Positions 23,592-31,204 of a DNA stretch of 35,804 bases are shown piece by piece. The notes below the pieces were generated by a model. The model worked only from the letters and a program-made list of their open reading frames with translations. It had not been told where the DNA came from and did no database searches. Each line of letters starts with the position of its first letter. The first letter of the stretch is position 1. A program made the position numbers and the translations under genes. Source of the DNA: Bacteroidales bacterium (GTDB taxonomy: Bacteria > Bacteroidota > Bacteroidia > Bacteroidales > F082); the NCBI GenBank assembly GCA_016291135.1, contig JAEFAE010000030.1, positions 1 through 35,804 of the forward strand, in the 5' to 3' direction.

Positions 23592-23616
23592 CCATCCAAT
23601 GACAATCAGCATCGGC

Positions 23617-23862
23617 ATGGAAACGATCACCCTCAGCTACGAATCCGGCAGCGATTTCGCCAAGAAGCTCGACGAATTGATCCGCAATTCGGAAGGGGTT
23701 CGTGTGGTGAAGAGCGAGGAGCCTAATGGGTTGAGTTACCAACAAGAAGAGGACTTGAGATCCGTTGTTAAAGAGCGTATCCGTCAACTGGAGGATGGAG
23801 AAGTGAAAACCATCCCAAACGAACAGGTCTTTGCCGAAATCCGCGAGCGTTATGGTTTTTGA
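23617..23862 (+). CDS. Putative antitoxin of RelE/ParE-type module
   Basis: This 81-residue protein begins METITLSYESGSDFAKKLDE, is highly charged, and ends with a Glu/Arg-rich helix (FAEIRERYGF). An alternative ATG at 23599 adds MTISIG. It overlaps the next gene by 11 bases, and that gene encodes a recognisable RelE/ParE-fold toxin, so the antitoxin role is inferred mainly from position, size and charge. The N-terminal beta-strand-like part followed by helices is compatible with a DNA-binding antitoxin that represses its own promoter. No clear family name can be given. Confidence 0.7.
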   Translation: METITLSYESGSDFAKKLDELIRNSEGVRVVKSEEPNGLSYQQEEDLRSVVKERIRQLEDGEVKTIPNEQVFAEIRERYGF

Positions 23863-24172
23863 GGTGGTGTGGCATCCTTCTGCTTCAATTGATTTGGAAG
23901 GTGAAATCGAATATGTATGCCAGCAATTCGGTTGGGACGCTTCGAAAAAATGCTTTGAGGAGGTGATGGAGCGTGTTGATCTTCTTTCATCATTCCCCCA
24001 TCTTGGCGTGTTCTTCGAAGGCATTGCCTATCATGGCAATGAAGTGCGATTGTTCAATATACGTCAAAACGCGGTAGTCTATTCCTTGGATAATGGACAA
24101 ATAACCATCATTGCTATTTGGAACAATCGGCAGGACCCGTTGCGATTGGAAAAAACCATAGGTTCCCGATAG
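23852..24172 (+). CDS. RelE/ParE superfamily toxin
   Basis: This 106-residue protein starts MVFEVVWHPSASIDLEGEIEY, with the early WHPSA pattern followed by a helix (VCQQFGWDASKKCFEEVMERV). It continues SSFPHLGVFF, then a basic beta-sheet end RLFNIRQNAVVYSL...IIAIWNNRQDP. This is the layout of RelE/ParE toxins, which cleave ribosome-bound mRNA or inhibit gyrase; which of the two applies cannot be decided. The ATG at 23852 overlaps the antitoxin stop by 11 bases, typical of coupled toxin-antitoxin translation. An upstream in-frame ATG (23831) lies deep inside the antitoxin gene and is not preferred. The gene ends 21 bases before the convergent protease gene. Confidence 0.8.
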   Translation: MVFEVVWHPSASIDLEGEIEYVCQQFGWDASKKCFEEVMERVDLLSSFPHLGVFFEGIAYHGNEVRLFNIRQNAVVYSLDNGQITIIAIWNNRQDPLRLEKTIGSR

Positions 24173-24193
24173 CAAGAATAACCGAAAGCTGTC

Positions 24194-26479
24194 TTACGGT
24201 GCAATCTCAAACTCGATGCCGATGCTCCACGGTGAAGGCTGATTAGCTGGATCGCCGATGAGGAAGTCTTGCTTGGTGATGATGTCGGAGAGGCGGTACT
24301 GACCATAGACGCCCACGTTGATCATGTTTGCGATGCTGTAGCTGATGCGGGTGGTGAGACCGTATTCGAAGCGGTTCATGGCCGTGCAGCCCGTTAAGTA
24401 GGTGGAGACGCTCTCGTCGTAAGGGGCAGGGTTCACCGCTTGGTGGTTGTCATCGAGGAAGGTGACTTTGTCACGGAGTTCCACCCGACGGGTGAGGTTG
24501 ACGCCGCCGTAGGCACCCAGATCCCAATTGACACCGATACGGCGCATGACGATGCGTTGGAGCAACTCGCCTCGGAACTGGATTTGGCGCATGATGGTCT
24601 TGCGGTCGTCGACTCCGAGGCTGTTCTTGGCGACGAAGTGGTTCCAGTTTAGGCTCCACCCGAATCCGATTTTATAGGTCTTGCCGAAATAGTGACGTTT
24701 ACCGAAAGCAAGGTGGCGGTTGAAGCCATTCCAAACGTCGGTGAACAGGTTGTAGTCATATTGGAAGAAGAAGGTGTTCTGCCAGCCTTCCTCTTTGATG
24801 GCTTTGAAGGTGCTGTTTTGGGCGTTGTTCACATGGGCCATCTCCTCGGTGAGCGGCTGGAAGGCAGTGCCTTGGCCATTGAGGGGAAGGCTATCGAAGA
24901 AACCGCCATATGAAACGTTCAGTTGGGTGCCAGTGCCCAGATCGCTTTTCTTCAACGTGATCGTGTCTTCCTTGGGGATGTCGAGCTTGTAGTAACCCAG
25001 CAGCACACCATCGGCGCCTTCCACGTTGACGAAGGCCTCATGTCCGGTGGGTTTGCCGTTGAAGAGGATCTTGATGTCGTCCATGCCCTCGACGAAGTCA
25101 AAAGTGCGTTCGGTTGTGGTCTTCTCGCCCGTGAAATAGGCCGCCTGGGGCACGCCGAAGCCGTAGGCGTAGTCGAAATAGGGGTAGAGGTCGGCGGATT
25201 TCTGGATCTCCTCCTTCATCTGCAAGGCGGTCAGGTCGCGCCTGGTCTGCCAGGCGCAGGCGCAGAAGCCGGCCGTCAGCGGGCTGGAGAACGAGGTGCC
25301 GGAGGCATTGGTGAAGCCGCCCGAGGGGTTGGCCACCGCCGCCGTTCCAAAAGCGCAGACATCGGGTTTCCTCCGCTTGTCGGCGGTGGGCCCGAAGGAG
25401 CTGAAGCTGATGTGGTGGTAGAACTCGAGGTCGTTGACGATGCCGCCCACGCAGAGCACGTTCTCGGCATCGGAGGGGGTGATGATGGTCATCCAGCGTT
25501 GGTCGTCGCCCTCGTTGCCGGCGGAGTTGCAGATGAGGATGCCTTTCTCCACGGCTTTGTTGGCAGCCTTGGCCACGTAGGAGGTGCCGTCCATGTCCTT
25601 GGTCCAGTGGCGGTCCTTGCCATAGCCCAGCGAGCTGTTGATGATGTCGACGCCGTTCTTGTCGGCCCATTCGGCCCCCTGAGCCCACCAGATCTCTTCC
25701 TTGAAGGGTTCGGGGTCGATTTCGGTACGGGCCAGCAGGAACTCGGCACCCGTGGCGAGGCCCAGTTTCTGTCCTTGTTCGTTGAGGCCGGCGATGCAAC
25801 TCAGCACCATGGTGCCGTGGGTGCTCCATCCATACACGTCTTCGCGCTTGTTGGGGAAGTTGTAGGTCTTGAGGATCTGGTGGTTGTCGCGCAGGTGCTT
25901 GAAGGCGGGGTGGGTGTCGACTTTCGGGAAACCGCCGTCCATCACGCAGATACGCAGCCCCTTGCCGTCGATGCCATGGTCGATGAAGTGTTGCCCGCCA
26001 AAGCGTTTCAGTTGGTCGGTGAGGATCTCGTCGGGATCGCCTTCGCCGTTCAGGAAGGGGAGGGCTTTGTCGAGGCTGGCGTTGGAGGTTTCGCCCGGCC
26101 GGGACTGTGTGACCGCCGCCAGGATGCCGCTACCGGCCATCTCCTGCACCTTGGCCACAAAAGGCAGCTGCTCAATGAGCAGGGCGTTCTCCTCGGTGGC
26201 GGTCACCCCGACGGCGTTGAGCCAACGTGAGGCGCCGAACAGTTCGATGGAATAGCCTTCCACCGTGTTGACATAGCCGTCGTTCAGCGGGTAATTGCTG
26301 AGGTCGTAGAGGTCGGCGCCACATTGCTGGTAGCGGGCGATGGCCTTGGCGTCGAAATAGGTGTAGGGGTCGAATTGGGTATCGTTCTTGTCGGTGAAGA
26401 AAACCCAGTAGCTTTTTTCCTGGGCCACTGCGGCCATGGCCAGCAGACCCATCAGGCAGATAAGGAACAGTTTTTTCAT
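24194..26479 (-). CDS. Subtilisin-like (S8) protease fused to a predicted outer-membrane beta-barrel
   Basis: The 761 residues start with a signal peptide (MKKLFLICLMGLLAMAAVAQ). An N-terminal region (about 20-165) resembles a propeptide or prodomain. The S8 catalytic domain follows: Asp181 in CVMDGGFP, His221 in STHGTMVLS, oxyanion Asn322 in SAGNEGD and Ser396 in ASGTSFSSP. A short beta domain (about 455-530) is followed by some 200 residues with repeated amphipathic, aromatic-rich strands (TFFFQYDYNLFTDVWNG, YKIGFGWSLNWNHF, INVGVYGQYRLSD) ending in WSIGIEFEIAP. That end looks like a membrane barrel, not a type IX secretion signal. If so, the protease would be held at the outer membrane. Reading further upstream in frame would cross the divergent promoters, so the ATG at 26479 is chosen. 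Confidence 0.85.
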   Translation of the reverse strand: MKKLFLICLMGLLAMAAVAQEKSYWVFFTDKNDTQFDPYTYFDAKAIARYQQCGADLYDLSNYPLNDGYVNTVEGYSIELFGASRWLNAVGVTATEENALLIEQLPFVAKVQEMAGSGILAAVTQSRPGETSNASLDKALPFLNGEGDPDEILTDQLKRFGGQHFIDHGIDGKGLRICVMDGGFPKVDTHPAFKHLRDNHQILKTYNFPNKREDVYGWSTHGTMVLSCIAGLNEQGQKLGLATGAEFLLARTEIDPEPFKEEIWWAQGAEWADKNGVDIINSSLGYGKDRHWTKDMDGTSYVAKAANKAVEKGILICNSAGNEGDDQRWMTIITPSDAENVLCVGGIVNDLEFYHHISFSSFGPTADKRRKPDVCAFGTAAVANPSGGFTNASGTSFSSPLTAGFCACAWQTRRDLTALQMKEEIQKSADLYPYFDYAYGFGVPQAAYFTGEKTTTERTFDFVEGMDDIKILFNGKPTGHEAFVNVEGADGVLLGYYKLDIPKEDTITLKKSDLGTGTQLNVSYGGFFDSLPLNGQGTAFQPLTEEMAHVNNAQNSTFKAIKEEGWQNTFFFQYDYNLFTDVWNGFNRHLAFGKRHYFGKTYKIGFGWSLNWNHFVAKNSLGVDDRKTIMRQIQFRGELLQRIVMRRIGVNWDLGAYGGVNLTRRVELRDKVTFLDDNHQAVNPAPYDESVSTYLTGCTAMNRFEYGLTTRISYSIANMINVGVYGQYRLSDIITKQDFLIGDPANQPSPWSIGIEFEIAP

Positions 26480-26500
26480 TTTTTTCTTTTTAAAAGTTGA

Positions 26501-26508
26501 CAAAGATA
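26501..26508 (-). promoter_or_regulatory. -7 element of the S8 protease gene
   Basis: The minus strand reads TATCTTTG, matching TAnnTTTG, 21 bases upstream of the protease ATG. It faces away from an identical TATCTTTG on the plus strand 12 bases further on (26521). Confidence 0.6.
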
Positions 26509-26520
26509 CAGGTTTTTCCT

Positions 26521-26529
26521 TATCTTTGG
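26521..26529 (+). promoter_or_regulatory. -7 element of the small helical protein gene
   Basis: TATCTTTGG matches the -7 consensus and lies 25 bases upstream of the ATG at 26555. It forms a back-to-back promoter pair with the protease gene. Confidence 0.6.
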
Positions 26530-26554
26530 CAGTTGAACCTAAAATACGACGCCT

Positions 26555-26893
26555 ATGGAAGACAACCTTACCAAACAGAAATTCGAGATTTTCATGATGC
26601 TTTGCGCCGCAGGCATTGACGGCACCATCAAGATGTCGGAGCTGAAACGCATTCTGGCGGAATTCGATTACGCCACCTACAACGAGGTCTTCCAGTATTT
26701 TAGGAAGCTCGACAGTCCGGCATGGCTCAGCTTTTTCAAGAAACACAAGGACGAGTATCTGGCCACTGAGGAGGACAAGGCCGCTTTCCTGGCCGACATT
26801 TTGGACATTTTGTCGGTTGACAGCGAGAAGTACAACCTCAAGGAGGAGAACTTCGTGAAAGTGTTGGAGATGCTCCTGAACGACGAACTGTAA
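26555..26893 (+). CDS. Small alpha-helical protein of unknown function
   Basis: This 112-residue protein has no signal peptide or membrane segment. It is acidic and predicted to be mostly helical (KQKFEIFMMLCAAGIDGTIK, EVFQYFRKLDSPAWLSFFKK, EENFVKVLEMLLNDEL). The segment AGIDGTIKMSELKRIL looks superficially like a TerB or EF-hand type helix-loop-helix, but key residues are not convincing. It has its own promoter divergent from the S8 protease and is followed by the operator and promoter region of the hyd operon. I do not recognise a named family. Confidence 0.7.
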   Translation: MEDNLTKQKFEIFMMLCAAGIDGTIKMSELKRILAEFDYATYNEVFQYFRKLDSPAWLSFFKKHKDEYLATEEDKAAFLADILDILSVDSEKYNLKEENFVKVLEMLLNDEL

Positions 26894-26910
26894 TCCCCTT
26901 GGCCGTGCCA

Positions 26911-26937
26911 ATTCTAAATTAGAATCATTCTAATTTA
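26911..26937 (+). promoter_or_regulatory. Interlocked Fur/PerR-type 7-1-7 operator candidate upstream of hyd operon
   Basis: Three heptamer half-sites alternate in direction: ATTCTAA (26911-26917), TTAGAAT (26919-26925) and ATTCTAA (26927-26933). The pair TTAGAATcATTCTAA is a perfect 7-1-7 inverted repeat, the geometry of Fur and PerR boxes. The pair ATTCTAAaTTAGAAT is a second, overlapping one. Flanks extend one palindrome to 11-bp arms (26915-26937). It lies about 85 bases upstream of the predicted -33 of the hyd promoter. The binding protein is not known. Confidence 0.55.
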
Positions 26938-27022
26938 CGTTCTTTTGGGCTGACTTTTATATTTAGTGCTGATTTTTAAATATTTACAAAACGACTCATG
27001 GTTCCAAAATCCGCTTGGATTA

Positions 27023-27056
27023 TTTGGAATGATGCCTTTTATTTTCTTAAATTTGC
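27023..27056 (+). promoter_or_regulatory. Promoter of the hydrogenase operon
   Basis: A -33 TTTG (27023-27026) is followed after 21 bases by the -7 element TAAATTTGC (27048-27056). The transcript would have an AT-rich leader of about 70 bases before the first gene. No terminator or riboswitch fold was seen in that leader. Confidence 0.65.
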
Positions 27057-27135
27057 AGCGCTTAAAAAAAGAATCATCTTTGTAAATAAAAATAAAGAAC
27101 AAACTCAGTAATAACCCTTAAAAAGGAGATTTAAA

Positions 27136-27528
27136 ATGGCAAAAGTTAAGTCTTTAGCAGAACTGAAAGCTATGAGAGAAAAGCTTTCGAACAATCTCGA
27201 CCTCCGCGAGAAGAGCAACGATCCCGACTCGCTGGTGCAGATCAAGGTTGCCATGGCTACCTGTGGTATCGCCGCCGGTGCCAAACAAGTGATGGAACAT
27301 TTGATGGAGAAGGCCGATGAGCTGAAGCTCAGCATCGTCTTCACCCAGACCGGTTGCATGGGCTACTGCCACGCCGAACCAACCATCGAGGTGAAGTGTC
27401 CCGGCCGCGACCCGATCGTTTTCGGTCATGTCGACAACGCCAGAGCCGATGAAATCCTCACCAAGTACGTCATGAACAACGAAATGGTCGAGGGCGTCAT
27501 CCCCGTGAACTACGAAACAATTGGTTAA
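27136..27528 (+). CDS. Thioredoxin-like 2Fe-2S protein of the hydrogenase operon
   Basis: This 130-residue protein has a helical N-terminal part, then a thioredoxin-like ferredoxin domain. IKVAMATCGIAAGAKQV (Cys43), FTQTGCMGYCHAEP (Cys74, Cys78) and Cys88 are candidate [2Fe-2S] ligands. This gene type typically precedes the NuoF-like gene in [FeFe]-hydrogenase operons of anaerobes. It probably carries electrons within or next to the HydABC complex. It is the first gene of the operon, with a Shine-Dalgarno AAGGAG (27123-27128) placed 7 bases before the ATG. That is unusual for Bacteroidota. The next gene begins 21 bases later. Confidence 0.88.
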   Translation: MAKVKSLAELKAMREKLSNNLDLREKSNDPDSLVQIKVAMATCGIAAGAKQVMEHLMEKADELKLSIVFTQTGCMGYCHAEPTIEVKCPGRDPIVFGHVDNARADEILTKYVMNNEMVEGVIPVNYETIG

Positions 27529-27549
27529 TCTTTAATTGGAGGAAATTAT

Positions 27550-29364
27550 ATGGCAAAAATCAAGATGCACGTGCTGGTCTGCGGCGGTACAGGCTGCCAG
27601 GCTTCGGCAAGTGCTCAAATCATCGAGAACTTCCAGCGCATCCTTGCTGAGAAGGGCTTGCAGGATGAAGTTCAGGTGGTCAGAACAGGTTGCTTCGGCT
27701 TCTGCGAGAAGGGACCCATCGTGAAGATCATGCCTGACAACACTTTCTACACCCAGGTGAAGCCTGAAGATGTCGAGAAGATCATCAATGAACACATCAT
27801 CAAAGGCCGTAAGGTCACCGATCTGCTCTACATGGACCCCGAGAATCGCGAACATGTAGCCGACTCGAAGCACATGGGCTTCTATCGCAAACAGCTCCGT
27901 ATCGCCTTGCGCAACTGCGGTTTCATCAACCCTGAGAACATCGACGAGTGCATCTCGCGCGGCGGTTACGAAGCCCTCGGCAAGTGCCTCACCGAGATGA
28001 CCCCCCAACAGGTGGTCGACGAAATCACCAAGTCAGGCCTCCGCGGCCGTGGCGGTGCCGGTTTCCCCACCGGTGTGAAATGGGGTCTTTGCGCCAAGAA
28101 CAAATGCGATGAGATGTACGTCATCTGCAACGCCGACGAAGGCGACCCGGGTGCGTTCATGGATCGTTCCATCATGGAAGGCGACCCGCACAGCATCGTC
28201 GAGGCCATGGCCATCTGCGGCTATGCCATCGGTGCCACGCACGGTTTGGTCTACATCCGCGCTGAATACCCGCTGGCCATCCATCGTCTGCAGATCGCCA
28301 TTGCCCAGGCCCGCGAATACGGCCTCCTCGGCAACGACATCCTCGGCACGGGCTTCAACTTCGACATCGAGCTCCGCTATGGTGCCGGCGCTTTCGTGTG
28401 CGGTGAGGAAACGGCTTTGATCCACTCCATGGAAGGCAAGCGTGGTGAACCCACCCTGAAACCTCCGTTCCCGGCCGTCAGCGGCTACATGGCCAAGCCC
28501 TCCAACGTGAACAACGTGGAGACCTTCGCCAACGTCCCGATCATCATCACCAAGGGTGCCGACTGGTTTGCCAGCATCGGCTCTGAGAAGAGCAAGGGTA
28601 CCAAGGTGTTCGCTCTGGCCGGCCAGATCAACAACGTCGGTCTGATCGAGGTCCCGATGGGCACCACCCTCCGCGACATCATTTACGAAATCGGTGGTGG
28701 CATAAAGGGCGGCCGTAAGTTCAAGGCTGTCCAGACTGGTGGTCCTTCCGGCGGCTGCTTGACCGAGAAGCACCTCGACACCGCTATCGACTATGAAAGC
28801 CTCGCCGCTGCCGGCTCCATGATGGGCTCTGGCGGTATGGTGGTCATGGACGACACCTCCTGCATGGTGGCCATCGCCAAGTTCTACTTGGAGTTCACCT
28901 GCGAGGAGAGCTGCGGTAAGTGCTCCCCCTGCCGTATCGGCAACAAGCGCATGCTTGAGATCCTCACCAAGATCACGGAAGGCAACGGCACCATGGACGA
29001 CCTCCAGGAGCTCCGTAACCTCGCCGCTGTGATCAAAGACACCGCGCTCTGCGGTCTGGGTCAGACCTCCCCGAACCCGGTGCTCTCCACCCTCGACAAC
29101 TTCTGGGATGAATACGTCGAGCACGTCGTTGACAAGAAGTGCCGCGCTGGCGTGTGCAAGAAGCTCATGAGCTATGTCATCGACCGCGACAAGTGCATTG
29201 GCTGCGGCAAGTGCGCCAAGAACTGCCCCGCCGACGCCATCTCGAAGACCGACTACATCGCCGAAGGCCACAAGCTGCCGTCGATGGTGATCGATTCCAC
29301 GAAGTGCATCAAGTGCGGTGCCTGTATCGCTGGTTGTAAGTTTGGTGCTATTTCTGTCAAATAA
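27550..29364 (+). CDS. hydB: NADH-binding, NuoF-like subunit of bifurcating [FeFe] hydrogenase
   Basis: The 604-residue flavoprotein has three parts. An N-terminal thioredoxin-like [2Fe-2S] domain holds Cys11, Cys16, Cys48 and Cys52. A NuoF core follows, with FMN/NADH-binding motifs GRGGAGFPTGVKWG (near 163) and CNADEGDPGAFMDR, and the [4Fe-4S] site ESCGKCSPCRIG (near 453). The C-terminal part carries two [4Fe-4S] ferredoxin motifs (CIGCGKCAKNC near 549 and CIKCGACIAGC). This is the HydB layout of trimeric NADH/ferredoxin-dependent hydrogenases such as that of Thermotoga maritima, where flavin-based electron bifurcation is centred on this subunit. It lies between its 2Fe-2S partner and HydA and has a GGAGGA Shine-Dalgarno at 27538. 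Confidence 0.93.
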   Translation: MAKIKMHVLVCGGTGCQASASAQIIENFQRILAEKGLQDEVQVVRTGCFGFCEKGPIVKIMPDNTFYTQVKPEDVEKIINEHIIKGRKVTDLLYMDPENREHVADSKHMGFYRKQLRIALRNCGFINPENIDECISRGGYEALGKCLTEMTPQQVVDEITKSGLRGRGGAGFPTGVKWGLCAKNKCDEMYVICNADEGDPGAFMDRSIMEGDPHSIVEAMAICGYAIGATHGLVYIRAEYPLAIHRLQIAIAQAREYGLLGNDILGTGFNFDIELRYGAGAFVCGEETALIHSMEGKRGEPTLKPPFPAVSGYMAKPSNVNNVETFANVPIIITKGADWFASIGSEKSKGTKVFALAGQINNVGLIEVPMGTTLRDIIYEIGGGIKGGRKFKAVQTGGPSGGCLTEKHLDTAIDYESLAAAGSMMGSGGMVVMDDTSCMVAIAKFYLEFTCEESCGKCSPCRIGNKRMLEILTKITEGNGTMDDLQELRNLAAVIKDTALCGLGQTSPNPVLSTLDNFWDEYVEHVVDKKCRAGVCKKLMSYVIDRDKCIGCGKCAKNCPADAISKTDYIAEGHKLPSMVIDSTKCIKCGACIAGCKFGAISVK

Positions 29365-29368
29365 AATA

Positions 29369-29377
29369 GAGGAGGAG
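29369..29377 (+). promoter_or_regulatory. Strong Shine-Dalgarno of hydA
   Basis: GAGGAGGAG lies 7 bases upstream of the hydA ATG. Similar purine-rich sites precede the other three genes of the operon (27123-27128, 27538-27543, 31191-31197). Bacteroidota genes usually lack such sites, so these decide the starts and suggest high translation. Confidence 0.6.
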
Positions 29378-29384
29378 AACAACT

Positions 29385-31169
29385 ATGATTAATGTAACAA
29401 TTGACAACAAACAGATTCAGGTCCCGGAAGGCACTACCATTTTGAAAGCCGCCCGCATGGCCGGTATCCATATTCCTACCCTTTGCTATTTTGAACTGGC
29501 AGGAATGAAATTTGAAAACAAACCCGGTGGCTGCCGCGTGTGCGTCGTCGAGGTGACCAAGGACTTCAACGGCCGTCCGCGCCGTAACCTGGCCCCGGCT
29601 TGCGCCACCGACTGCGTCGAAGGCATGGAGGTGCTGACCCACAGCGCCCGCGTCATCAACGCCCGCCGCACCGTGGTCGAACTCATCCTTTCGGATCACC
29701 CGACCGACTGCTTGACCTGCGCCAAGAGCGGCAACTGCGAGCTCCAGAGCCTGGCCCAGTACCTCGGCATCCGCGAGATCCCCTTCAAGGGTGAACAGAG
29801 CCACTATCGCCAAGACATGTCGCCCAGCATCGTGCGCGACATGGACAAGTGCGTGATGTGCCGCCGCTGCGAGAACATGTGCAACAACGTCCAGACCGTC
29901 GGTGCCTTGAGCGCCATCAACCGTGGCTTCAGCGCCGTCGTGGCTCCTGCCTTCGAGCAAGACCTCGTCGATTCGCCTTGCGTCATGTGCGGTCAGTGCG
30001 TCCAGGTGTGCCCCGTCGGCGCCCTGAGCGAAGTCGATGACACCCGCAACGTCATGGCTGCCATCAACAACCCCAAGAAGACCGTCATCGTCAACACCGC
30101 CCCCGCTACGCGTGTCGCCCTCGGTGAAGAGTTCGGCATGCCCGCCGGCACTATCGTCACCGGCCAGATGGCCGCTGCCCTGCGCCGCCTCGGCTTCGAC
30201 TATGTGTTCGACACCGACTTCACGGCCGACCTTACCATCATGGAGGAAGGCACGGAGCTCCTCGGTCGTATCAAGAGATACATGGAAGGCGACAAGTCAG
30301 TCCGTCTGCCTATCCTGACCTCCTGCTGCCCGGGCTGGGTCAACTTCTTCGAGCACAACTTCCCCGACATGCTCGATGTTCCTTCCACCGCCAAGTCGCC
30401 TATGCAGATGTTCGGCGCGGTCGCCAAGAACTACTGGGCCGACAAGATGGGCATCAAGAGAGAAGACCTCGTCGTCGTCTCCATCATGCCTTGCTTGGCC
30501 AAGAAGTACGAGAGCAAGCGTAAGGAATTCTACAAGGACGGCAATCCGGATATCGACTACGTGTTGACGACCCGTGAGCTCGCCCGCCTGATCAAACAGT
30601 TCAACCTCGACCTGAAGGACATGCCTTCGGAGGATTACGACGATCCGCTCGGCGAATCCACCGGTGCTGCTGTCATCTTCGGCGCCACGGGCGGTGTGAT
30701 CGAGGCTGCCACCCGTACCGCTTACGAGGTGTTCACCGGCAAGCCGCTGCCTAAGATCGACTTCACGGAGCTCCGTGGTATCGAAGGCATCCGCGACGCT
30801 TGGGTTGACTTCGACGGCACGCCGATCCACATCGGCATCGCCCACGGTCTGAGCAACGCCCGCAAGCTCCTCGAGAGAGTGCGCGAAGGCAAGGAACAGT
30901 TCCACGCCATCGAGGTGATGGCCTGCCCCGGCGGCTGCGTCGGCGGCGCTGGTCAGCCCTACCACCATGGCAACAGCGAGATCATCAAGAAACGTACGGA
31001 AGCCATCTATCGTGAGGATGCTGGCAAACCGATCCGTAAATCTCACGAGAATCCTTCCATCAAGAAGATCTACGAGGAATACTTTGGTGAGCCTTGCGGC
31101 CACAAGTCACATGAACTGCTGCACACCCACTATTTCGACAAGTCGGAACATGTTGAGATCAGTGAGTAA
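29385..31169 (+). CDS. hydA: Catalytic subunit of NADH/ferredoxin-dependent [FeFe] hydrogenase
   Basis: This 594-residue enzyme reversibly forms H2 from protons using electrons from NADH and ferredoxin. An N-terminal [2Fe-2S] ferredoxin domain (Cys ligands in the LCYFELAGM and GGCRVCVVEV regions) is followed by a His/Cys cluster HPTDCLTCAKSGNCELQ. Two [4Fe-4S] motifs (CVMCRRCENMC and CVMCGQCVQVC) lead into the H-cluster domain. This has all catalytic signatures: TSCCPGW (about 312), MPCLAKKYE (about 368) and MACPGGCVGGAGQ (about 512). A small-subunit-like domain ends the protein (KIYEEYFGEP). The proton-relay Cys is present, in contrast to the sensor homologue encoded at 19532-20815. HydEFG maturases are not in the window. 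Confidence 0.95.
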   Translation: MINVTIDNKQIQVPEGTTILKAARMAGIHIPTLCYFELAGMKFENKPGGCRVCVVEVTKDFNGRPRRNLAPACATDCVEGMEVLTHSARVINARRTVVELILSDHPTDCLTCAKSGNCELQSLAQYLGIREIPFKGEQSHYRQDMSPSIVRDMDKCVMCRRCENMCNNVQTVGALSAINRGFSAVVAPAFEQDLVDSPCVMCGQCVQVCPVGALSEVDDTRNVMAAINNPKKTVIVNTAPATRVALGEEFGMPAGTIVTGQMAAALRRLGFDYVFDTDFTADLTIMEEGTELLGRIKRYMEGDKSVRLPILTSCCPGWVNFFEHNFPDMLDVPSTAKSPMQMFGAVAKNYWADKMGIKREDLVVVSIMPCLAKKYESKRKEFYKDGNPDIDYVLTTRELARLIKQFNLDLKDMPSEDYDDPLGESTGAAVIFGATGGVIEAATRTAYEVFTGKPLPKIDFTELRGIEGIRDAWVDFDGTPIHIGIAHGLSNARKLLERVREGKEQFHAIEVMACPGGCVGGAGQPYHHGNSEIIKKRTEAIYREDAGKPIRKSHENPSIKKIYEEYFGEPCGHKSHELLHTHYFDKSEHVEISE

Positions 31170-31204
31170 TTCAATAACCAGAAAAAACAGAAAGGAACTA
31201 TACA

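Noticed and set aside
26480..26911. In-frame 144-codon extension upstream of the S8 protease
   Set aside because: The extension crosses two promoter elements and runs antisense to the small gene at 26555, while a good signal peptide starts at 26479.
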